From Thermoleophilia bacterium (GTDB lineage: Bacteria; Actinomycetota; Thermoleophilia; Gaiellales; Gaiellaceae), in contig JAICLU010000006.1 in the NCBI GenBank assembly GCA_025925195.1, positions 1 through 37,684 of the forward strand: 37,684 nucleotides of DNA. The letters are read 5' to 3'. The notes beneath the pieces are model-generated. The model did no database searches. It had not been told where the DNA came from and worked only from the letters and a program-made list of their open reading frames with translations. How positions within the stretch are numbered: the stretch's first letter is position 1; each line of letters begins with the position of its first letter. This document shows, in pieces, positions 31,027-37,684 of this stretch. The translations under genes and the position numbers were made by a program.

Positions 31027-32048
31027 CGACGGTCGCCGTCGTCGGGCTCGGCGACCTCGGCTCGCGCGTGCTCGACACGCTCGCCCGCTCGTCGCGCGTC
31101 GAGCGCCTGATCGGGGCGACGCGCGACCGCGAGCGCGGCGCTGCACGCGTACATCAGTGCCGACTCGTCGCGGCTATCCAGGGCGGCCCGCGCCATGTCG
31201 AGTTCCACCGGATCAGCGAGGTGGGCGACGCCGCGGCCATCGACGCGGACGTGATCGTCACCGCGGCGACGCGGCACACGTGGTGGAAGCCGAGCCCCGC
31301 CGGAGTCCCCTACGGCGCCTGGCTGCCGCTGCAGCTGACACTCGTCCGGGACCTGATGCGCGCCGGCCCGCGCGCGCCGGTCGTCTGCCTGCCGTTCCCC
31401 GACGCCGTCGGGCCCGCCCTTGCGCCGCTCGGTCTCGCGCCCGCGATCGGCGCCGGCAACGTGGGGGAGACGGCGCCGAAGCTCGCGCTGCTCAGCGGCG
31501 GCGACGTTCGCCTCGTCATGCACCACGCGGTGCAGCGATACGCCTTCCCGTCGTTCGGCGTTCTCGGCGACACGGGCGTGGACGCACCGCCGTGGGCGGC
31601 CGAGCTGCTCGTCGACGGCGAGCCGCTGGCGCACGAGCGCGTCGCCGAGCTGCTTCGCGCGCCCTGGCCGCTGCCGCCCGGCACGGCGACACACGACCTC
31701 ACGGCGGCGTCGACGGCGCAGATCGTCGAGGCGCTGCTCGGCGACGAGCCGGTGCGCGCACACGCACCCGCGCCGGGCGGCCGCGCAGGTGGCTATCCGG
31801 TGCGGATCGCGAGCGGGCGGGTTGAGCTCGACCTCTGGCTCCCCGAGAGCGAGGCGATCGCGATCAACGAGCGGGCGGCGCGCTGGGACGGGCTCGACCG
31901 CGTCGAGGCGGACGGCACGCTCGTCTTCACGCCTGAGATCGCAGACACCGCGGAACGCATCCTCGGCGTGCGCCTCGACCGTGTCTCGCCGCACGACCTC
32001 GATGCGGTCGCCGACGCGCTCGAGCAAGCCCGCAATCGCCGCGGCTAG
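31023..32048 (+). CDS. NAD(P)-binding Rossmann dehydrogenase, family not assigned
   Basis: This 341-residue protein has an N-terminal Rossmann motif (TVAVVGLGDLGSRVLD) and the sequence ADVIVTAATRHTWWKP, as in the malate/lactate-dehydrogenase-like fold. Further landmarks are VVCLPFPDAVGPAL, GAGNVGETAPKLALLSGG, a late GRAGGYPVRIASGRVELDLW and EAIAINERAARWDG. I do not recognise a named family. The GTG start overlaps the SDR stop as GTGA, so it is the third gene of the aminotransferase operon and probably acts on the same compound. Its TAG lies within a CTAG shared with the minus-strand cyclase gene. Confidence 0.8.
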   Translation: MTTVAVVGLGDLGSRVLDTLARSSRVERLIGATRDRERGAARVHQCRLVAAIQGGPRHVEFHRISEVGDAAAIDADVIVTAATRHTWWKPSPAGVPYGAWLPLQLTLVRDLMRAGPRAPVVCLPFPDAVGPALAPLGLAPAIGAGNVGETAPKLALLSGGDVRLVMHHAVQRYAFPSFGVLGDTGVDAPPWAAELLVDGEPLAHERVAELLRAPWPLPPGTATHDLTAASTAQIVEALLGDEPVRAHAPAPGGRAGGYPVRIASGRVELDLWLPESEAIAINERAARWDGLDRVEADGTLVFTPEIADTAERILGVRLDRVSPHDLDAVADALEQARNRRG

Positions 32049-35000
32049 GGAAGCGGCGGCTCGGCGACCGAGACGACGCCGAGCCGGCCGAGGATCTCGT
32101 CCGCCTGCGACGCCGCAGCCGGGTCGACGCCGGTGTCGCCGAGCGCCTTCAGTGTCAGCGCGAGCTCGTACTCGAGGTTCAGGCTGCGGGCGAGCGAGGC
32201 ACTCTGCTCCAGCAGGGTGCGGGCCTCCTCGTTCTGCCGGGCCTGGGCGTACGAATAGCCGAGCGAGCGCGCGAGCGACACGCGCACGACGTCTCCGCCC
32301 TCGACCTGCTCCGCCTGGCGCAGCGCCTCCGTCGCGAGCTCGATCGCCTCCTGGTGGCGGCCGGCGAGGACGAGACACTCGACCTCGCGCGCCTGTGCGT
32401 CGAGCGCGAACGCCGTCGCGCCGATGTCGGCGAAGCCGCGCCGCGCGTCGGCGAGCAGATCGAGCGCCGCGTCGAAGCGGCCCGCGCGCGCCTCGGTGCG
32501 GCCGAGGTTGCTCGTCGCCACCTGCACGCCGATCGGATACCGGCCGGCGCGCCAGATGCGCCGCGCCTCCGCGAGCAGGTCGACCGCATCGGACAGCCGA
32601 CCCTGGTCGGAGAGGATCTCCGCCACGTTGTTGTTCGCGCGCGCACTCGAGATCACGTCGCCCGCGCGCCGGCTCACCTCGCCGCTCTCGCGATAGAAGT
32701 CGAGCGCCTCCTGCCACCGACCGTCGTAGTACGCGCCGACGCCGAGGTTGTTGAGCACGTTCGCCTGGCCGAGCAGGTCGCCCGTCTCGCGGTAGATCGG
32801 CAACGCCTGCTCCCGGTAGAGCGCGTTCGGACGGCCGAGGAGGGTGCAGATCCCGTCGAGGAGGTAGTACGCATGAGCGAGGCTGCGGCGTGCGCCGGCC
32901 GCCTCGGCCTCCTTCGCCGCGCGCTCGGCCCATTCGCGCGCCTCCTCCTGACGACCCTGCCGGTGCCGCACGCCCGCCGTCGCGAGCTCGATCTCGATTC
33001 GCAGCGCCGGGTCCTCGGCGGCGTCGAGCGCCTGCTCGTAGCGCGCAATCGCCTCGTCGTAGCGGCCGGTGCGCTCGTCCACGATCCCGGCACGCCAGAT
33101 CAGCCGCGGACGCGCCGCGTCGTCGGCGAGCGCGAGCGCCTGCTCGTACGCAGCGGCCGCACGGTCGAAGGCCGCGAACAGCGTGCAGACGTCGCCGAGC
33201 GCTTCGTGGACGCGCGACACCTCGGCGGCAGGCAGCGCGGGTACGTGCGTCGCGGCCGCGAGCGCCCGTTCGAACAGCTCGGCGGCGACGACGTTTGCGA
33301 GCGTCTCCTGCGCGCGCTCGCCGGCTGCGACCGCGTGCTCCCATGCCGATGCGTGGTCGCCGGCCTCGAAGAAGTGAAGCGAGAGAAGTGCGGGCGTCTC
33401 GCCGCGCCGCTCGAGCGCTGCTGCGACGCGGCCGTGCAGCTCCCGGCGGCGCCGCAGCGAAAGCCCTTCGTAGGCGGTGGTGCGGAAGAGGTCGTGGACG
33501 AACGAGAGCCGCCGCTCGCCGTCGAACGCGACGAGCTCACGCAGCCCTTCCCAGCGCTCGGGCGAGCCCGCGCCGTCGATCACCTCGCCGACGAGGTCGA
33601 GGTCGAAGCTCGCGCCGAGCACGGAGGCGTGGCGGAGCAGCTGCCGGTCGGCCGGGTCGAGGCGGTCGATGCGCGCCGTCATCAACGCCTCCACCGTCTG
33701 CGGGAGCGCTTCCGCGTCGTCGCTCTGCGAAACCCGGACCAGCTCGCGCACGAAGAGCGGGTTGCCCGCCGCCCGCGCGCGCACCGCCTCGAGCTCGCGC
33801 TCGGTGAGCGGCGTGTCGCCGGCGGCTGCGAGCGCGAGCGCCTCCGCGGCCGCACCGTCGAGCGGCTGCAGCTCGAGCACGACGCCGTGCTCGTCGGTCG
33901 CGTAGGGCTGGCCGCCCGGACGGCGTGTGATCACGATCAGCCACGGAACCGCGACCGACGCACGTGTGAGGTGACGGAGGAGATACGACGAGGCATCGTC
34001 GAGCCAGTGCGCGTCCTCGATCACGATCAGCGTCGGCATCATCAGCATGCGCTGCAGGAATTGCGCGACGCACTCGTGGAGGCGCTCGTGCACGAACTTC
34101 GGGTCGAGCCCGTCGACCTCCGGCGTGGTGGGGACGCTTGCGTCGAAGGCGATTGCGAGCAGCGGCAGCCACGGAGCGAGGTCGGGCATGACCGCAGCGA
34201 TCCACGGCCCGAGCTGCTCGCCCGCCTGCTCGCTCGTCATCTCCTCCGTGATCCCGGCGAGGGGGCGGAGCAGCCCGTGCAGCGCTCCGTACGGCGTCGA
34301 CGTCCCGTACGGGTCGCCGCTCGCGGACAGCTGCTGGAAGCCGAGGGCACGCGTCTTCAGCTCCTCGAGCAGCCGTGACTTGCCGATCCCCGGTTCGCCG
34401 ACGAGCTCGACGAGCGTGCTCGTGCGGCGCCGCGCGCCGTCGAGCGCCGCGGCGAGGGCGGCGAGCTCTTCCTCACGGCCGACGAGCGGCAGGTCGTGCG
34501 TGCGCTCTTCCTTCGCCGCGACAGGTTCGCCGACGCTGAACGCCGTGACGGCTCGCGCCTTGCCCTTGACGAGCAGCGGCTTCGACGCAGTGGCATAGCG
34601 CTTGGTGGACGCGTCGAGCACCGCCTCGGTTGCGAGCAGTTCGCCGTCGCCGGCGCGCGACGTCAGCCGGGCGGCGAGGTTGACGGTGTCGCCCGTGACG
34701 GCGTAGGTGCGGCGGTCCTGCGCACCGACGTCGCCGGCAAAGGCGATACCGGCGTTCGCGCCCGCGTGCAGCTCGAGCCCGACGTCTTCGGCGACGATCC
34801 GCTTCAGCGCGTGCAGCATCGCCGCCTCGTCCTCGCCCGTCGACGACGGCGCACCGGCCGTGAGGTAGAGCTTCCCGCCGTCGACGTCGATGTCCGACTC
34901 GAGCCACGTCAGCCCGAGCTCGTCGGCGGCGGCGCCGGCGACCTCGCCGAGGTGGGCGAGCCGCGCGTGCAGCTGCGCCGGCTCGAGCGCGTCGGAGCCG

Positions 35001-35746
35001 GAGAACTTGACGAAGGCCGCGACAACGTGCCGGTGCTCGGCCTCCACGCCCGCCGCGAGCGCGGCCCGCAGCGGCGCCGGTACGAATCGCGCCGTGTGCA
35101 GATGCGCGACGACCTCGGTGCTCCGTCCCTCGGCACCCGCCTCGACCTCGTCGATCCGCAGCAGGCGCGCGCCGCGGTCGCGCTCCTCGCCGAGGCAATC
35201 CGGGTCGAGCAGCGCCGCCGTCGATGCGGAGACGAGGACCTCGCCCGCGTTCGCGGCCGACTCGAGCGTGATCGTCTCCGTCGCCGCCGGCCCCGCGATC
35301 ATCAGCTCGACGTGCGACGTGCCGACCGCGTGCACCTGGACGGGGCCGGAGTGGACGCCCGTCGTCATCGAGAGCGACACCGGCCCGACGGAGCTGCGAG
35401 ACGGCGCCGCGTTGGCGATGAACCACTGCATCTGCGCGCTCGCTCGGCAGGCCCGTTCGGCGTGACCGTCGCCGTCGAAGAGGATCAGGAGCGCGTCGCC
35501 GCGGAACTTGAGCACGTCGCCGCCGAGGCGCGTCGCGATCCCGATCAACCCCTCGAAGCAACCGCTGACGACGAGGATCAGCTCCTCGGCGCCCTCCTTG
35601 CCCCGGGCGGCGAGCCGTTCGGACAGCGCTGTGAACCCGGAAAGGTCCACGGAGACGAGCGTGCCCTCGAGCTCGCGGTACGGCTCGTCGGCCCACGTCC
35701 ACGCGAGACGGGGCAGATACGGAGTGACCCCCCGGTTTTCCTGCAC
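32045..35746 (-). CDS. Two-cyclase-domain, NTPase, TPR signalling protein (soluble adenylyl cyclase-like)
   Basis: This 1233-residue cytosolic protein has, in order, cyclase domain 1 (about 27-190), cyclase domain 2 (about 225-415), an AAA/NTPase domain with Walker A GEPGIGKSR (Lys456) and VIEDAHWLDD, and TPR repeats from about residue 750. Domain 1 keeps the metal Asp pair, D34 (SVDLSGFTALSE) and D84 (LKFRGDALLILF). Domain 2 keeps N356 and R360 (TGDTVNLAARL) but lacks the metal Asp. This split is that of soluble adenylyl cyclase. The adenine-specifying positions look altered, so the product is uncertain. The start is GTG 35746, near the family's usual PYLPRL beginning. Confidence 0.88.
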   Translation of the reverse strand: MQENRGVTPYLPRLAWTWADEPYRELEGTLVSVDLSGFTALSERLAARGKEGAEELILVVSGCFEGLIGIATRLGGDVLKFRGDALLILFDGDGHAERACRASAQMQWFIANAAPSRSSVGPVSLSMTTGVHSGPVQVHAVGTSHVELMIAGPAATETITLESAANAGEVLVSASTAALLDPDCLGEERDRGARLLRIDEVEAGAEGRSTEVVAHLHTARFVPAPLRAALAAGVEAEHRHVVAAFVKFSGSDALEPAQLHARLAHLGEVAGAAADELGLTWLESDIDVDGGKLYLTAGAPSSTGEDEAAMLHALKRIVAEDVGLELHAGANAGIAFAGDVGAQDRRTYAVTGDTVNLAARLTSRAGDGELLATEAVLDASTKRYATASKPLLVKGKARAVTAFSVGEPVAAKEERTHDLPLVGREEELAALAAALDGARRRTSTLVELVGEPGIGKSRLLEELKTRALGFQQLSASGDPYGTSTPYGALHGLLRPLAGITEEMTSEQAGEQLGPWIAAVMPDLAPWLPLLAIAFDASVPTTPEVDGLDPKFVHERLHECVAQFLQRMLMMPTLIVIEDAHWLDDASSYLLRHLTRASVAVPWLIVITRRPGGQPYATDEHGVVLELQPLDGAAAEALALAAAGDTPLTERELEAVRARAAGNPLFVRELVRVSQSDDAEALPQTVEALMTARIDRLDPADRQLLRHASVLGASFDLDLVGEVIDGAGSPERWEGLRELVAFDGERRLSFVHDLFRTTAYEGLSLRRRRELHGRVAAALERRGETPALLSLHFFEAGDHASAWEHAVAAGERAQETLANVVAAELFERALAAATHVPALPAAEVSRVHEALGDVCTLFAAFDRAAAAYEQALALADDAARPRLIWRAGIVDERTGRYDEAIARYEQALDAAEDPALRIEIELATAGVRHRQGRQEEAREWAERAAKEAEAAGARRSLAHAYYLLDGICTLLGRPNALYREQALPIYRETGDLLGQANVLNNLGVGAYYDGRWQEALDFYRESGEVSRRAGDVISSARANNNVAEILSDQGRLSDAVDLLAEARRIWRAGRYPIGVQVATSNLGRTEARAGRFDAALDLLADARRGFADIGATAFALDAQAREVECLVLAGRHQEAIELATEALRQAEQVEGGDVVRVSLARSLGYSYAQARQNEEARTLLEQSASLARSLNLEYELALTLKALGDTGVDPAAASQADEILGRLGVVSVAEPPLP

Positions 35747-35751
35747 TGCCC

Positions 35752-35779
35752 TTGCAATTTGTAACAGATCCCCTATCGT
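35752..35779 (+). promoter_or_regulatory. Possible promoter of the right-edge exported protein (TTGCAA-N16-TATCGT)
   Basis: TTGCAA (35752-35757) and TATCGT (35774-35779) are 16 bp apart and lie 52 bp before the ATG at 35831. This is a modest sigma-A-like match, and it lies just upstream of the minus-strand cyclase gene start, so both genes would use this 84-bp gap. Confidence 0.3.
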
Positions 35780-35830
35780 CGGCAAAGCGGCGGAAGAAAC
35801 GACAGGTTTCGCCCGTCCGGGAGGATGGAC

Positions 35831-37684
35831 ATGACGGGGAGAGGGAGGATCGGTCTCGCGGTTGCGGCGCTCGCCCTGGCGGCGGCGTTCTCGCCGTGCG
35901 CGTTCGCGGGCACCGGGTCGACCTACGACGCTCCGCTGCTCGAGCAGGCGCCGACGATCGACGGCGCGCTCGGGACCTTCGAATGGGGCCAGGCAGCCTC
36001 CTACGGCGTCGCCGGCGGCACGCTCTACGTCGGGCGGACGGCCGGCGACCTCTACCTCGCGTTCCACACGGACGCCGCTCCGACGTCGTCCGCGGAGACG
36101 GTGTTCTCGTTCGAGTCGGGGAACGACGGCGTTCTCCAGAACGGGGACGATCAGCTCGACATCGCCAACGGCGTCGAGCCCGACTGGTTCAACCTCGACG
36201 GCCGGTACCTCGCGGATGACGAGTCCTTGCTCGCATCGCCCGGAACCGAGGACGTGACGGCCGCTTCGTCCAGCACCAACGGCTACACGGTCGAGGTCAG
36301 CCACCCCCTCTGCGATTCCGACTCGGCGCACGACATCTGCTGGACGGCCGGGTCGATCGGGTTCGACGTCGAGTACGGCGGGAGCGGCGCGCCGGCGGCC
36401 CCCGCCGTCGCCGGCTGGGCGAGCCTCGCGTTCCCAGGGGACACGACGCCTCCGAACCTGACGTTCTCGCCACCGGCGCAGGGCGCCTACTCGAGCTGGC
36501 CGGGGTTCACCGCCGTCGCGGACGACACGTCCGGGCCGCCGACGGTCGCCTTGCAGTACTCCACCAGCAGCAACGGGCCGTGGACGACGGCGGCCGTGAT
36601 GTCGCGCAGCGAGAGCACCTACAGCGCGACGCCGACCGTACCGACCGCTGACGGGCTCTACTACTGGCGCGCGCACGCGCGCGACGCCGCCGGCAACACG
36701 GCCGACAGCGCGTCCGTCCCGCTCGAGCTCGACACGACCGGGCCGTCGATCGACGTCACCTGCAACTCGAAGCCGTGTACGACGTGGTTTGCGCCCGCTG
36801 ACGGCCCGATCGCCGTCCAGTACACGATCCAAGACAGCGCGACGATCGCGAAAGAGGCGTGGGCGCTGAGCGGGGATCCGCTCGATTCGAGCAACACCGA
36901 TGCGCACGTCCTCCCAGGCGACCGACTGCCGGACTTCAGCACGACGACGACGATCAAGTTTGCTGCGACCGACGGCCTCGGCAATCGAAGCGATCAGACC
37001 GTCACCGTGCAGATCGACGATTCGGCGCCGCCGCCGCCGACGGTGACGCTCCTGTCGCCGTCGACGACGCCGGACGGCCACGCCGCCGCGTCGTTCTCCG
37101 GCGGCACCGTCTACTACAACCCGAACGTCGCGGGCTCCTTCAGCCTGTCGGTGCCGCAGGACGACGACCAGGAGTCCGGCATTGCGTCTGCGAGCTTCTC
37201 GTCGCTCGGCGCGACGGGTTGGACCGAGACGGCGAGCCCGCCTCGCTCCGAGTCCTACAGCTGGACGCAGCAGCCGCAGCTGCCGGACACGAGCGTCAAC
37301 GTGAGCGACGTGAACGGCGCCGGCACTGCGAGCTCGGGATCGACGCGCGTCGGCTTCCAGTCGGACGCCTCGCAGCCCACCGGCACGCTGACGTGCGTCC
37401 CCTCTACGTGCACGAATGCGAACGGGCCGGTGACAGTCACGCCGGAGGTGACGGACGCGCTGTCGGGCCTCGACCGCATGACGTACACGACCGACGGCAC
37501 CACGCCGAGCGCGACGAACGGCACGCCCCTGACGCCGGGCGGATCGTTCGAGGTGACGAAGCCCGGGAGCAACGTGCAGGTCTGGGCCGTCGACAACGTC
37601 GGGAATGAGGGGCTCGCCGGAACGAATTCGAACATCAGCGGTGTCGCGCCGACGACGACGAGCTCGGTGCCCTCGGCGCCGCAG
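35831..37684 (+). CDS. Large exported multi-domain Ig-like / CHB_HEX_C-like protein (3' truncated)
   Basis: The frame is open from 35831 to the window edge (618 codons). A signal peptide (GLAVAALALAAAFSPCAFA) comes first. Then follows a CBM9/DOMON-like domain (PTIDGALGTFEWGQAA, GDLYLAFHTD) and several Ig-like repeats beginning TPPNLTFSPPAQG, TTGPSIDVTCNSKP and PPTVTLLSPSTTPDG. A chitobiase C-terminal-type repeat follows (MTYTTDGTTPSATNG, then VWAVDNVGNEGLAG). The GGGAGG at 35819-35824 is 6 nt before ATG 35831, better than ATG 35825. It is probably a cell-surface or secreted protein. The C-terminus and any catalytic domain lie outside the window. Confidence 0.8.
   Translation, partial: MTGRGRIGLAVAALALAAAFSPCAFAGTGSTYDAPLLEQAPTIDGALGTFEWGQAASYGVAGGTLYVGRTAGDLYLAFHTDAAPTSSAETVFSFESGNDGVLQNGDDQLDIANGVEPDWFNLDGRYLADDESLLASPGTEDVTAASSSTNGYTVEVSHPLCDSDSAHDICWTAGSIGFDVEYGGSGAPAAPAVAGWASLAFPGDTTPPNLTFSPPAQGAYSSWPGFTAVADDTSGPPTVALQYSTSSNGPWTTAAVMSRSESTYSATPTVPTADGLYYWRAHARDAAGNTADSASVPLELDTTGPSIDVTCNSKPCTTWFAPADGPIAVQYTIQDSATIAKEAWALSGDPLDSSNTDAHVLPGDRLPDFSTTTTIKFAATDGLGNRSDQTVTVQIDDSAPPPPTVTLLSPSTTPDGHAAASFSGGTVYYNPNVAGSFSLSVPQDDDQESGIASASFSSLGATGWTETASPPRSESYSWTQQPQLPDTSVNVSDVNGAGTASSGSTRVGFQSDASQPTGTLTCVPSTCTNANGPVTVTPEVTDALSGLDRMTYTTDGTTPSATNGTPLTPGGSFEVTKPGSNVQVWAVDNVGNEGLAGTNSNISGVAPTTTSSVPSAPQ

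Noticed and set aside
35747-37081. Long antisense open frame extending the cyclase protein N-terminally by 445 residues
   Set aside because: The extension is low-complexity Arg-rich text antisense to the exported protein. The plus strand there has a signal peptide and domains, and the family begins near PYLPRL, so the start is placed at 35746.

Overview
The window is very GC-rich, gene-dense DNA (no gap over about 170 bp) from a Gram-positive-type bacterium. It most resembles a high-GC actinobacterium of a deep lineage such as Thermoleophilia. That placement is inferred from the GC content, frequent GTG starts, many start codons only 6-7 nt behind a TANNNT box (leaderless-type promoters), and the secA / prfB-ftsE-ftsX / smpB-ssrA gene order.

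Region 1 (1-12517) is a housekeeping backbone carrying inserted modules. The 3' end of secA is followed by an overlapping five-gene block: an ABC-2 exporter, an ECF-type sigma factor, a membrane-anchored beta-propeller in the anti-sigma position, and a second membrane-anchored exported propeller. Next come prfB (with a programmed +1 frameshift), ftsE, ftsX, an S41/CtpA protease, a SUV3-like helicase, a small membrane protein and a hotdog thioesterase (both on the minus strand), smpB and tmRNA.

Region 2 (12540-22318) is catabolic. A minus-strand RbsA/RbsC/RbsB-type ABC importer diverges from a plus-strand operon: aldehyde dehydrogenase, Rieske oxygenase alpha and beta subunits, an isochorismatase-fold protein lacking the catalytic triad, an SDR, a DUF1348 protein and a short GH3 protein. 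The 164-bp divergent region holds a 26-bp imperfect palindrome, a good operator candidate. I infer that the importer feeds the oxygenase pathway. No reductase or ferredoxin for the oxygenase is present.

Region 3 (22305-28340) holds a RecD2 helicase, a secreted C39-like cysteine peptidase, a YjbQ-family protein, a CAU-anticodon tRNA (probably Ile2), msrA, a DMT-type membrane protein and a small membrane protein. It ends in two related perfect hairpins.

Region 4 (28344-32048) has an SDR diverging from an aminotransferase-SDR-Rossmann dehydrogenase operon of unknown pathway. Region 5 (32045-37684) is a 1233-residue signalling protein with the layout of soluble adenylyl cyclase (two cyclase domains, NTPase, TPRs). 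It diverges from a large exported Ig-like/CHB_HEX_C-like protein that runs off the right edge.

The most unusual points are: two divergent gene pairs whose start codons lie exactly 24 bp apart over -10 boxes that overlap on opposite strands; two genes whose only sensible start is CTG; the isochorismatase-fold pseudoenzyme; the sAC-like protein with split catalytic residues; and the SUV3-like helicase with a C-terminal zinc ribbon. All functional names rest on motif recognition by eye; no database search was run.
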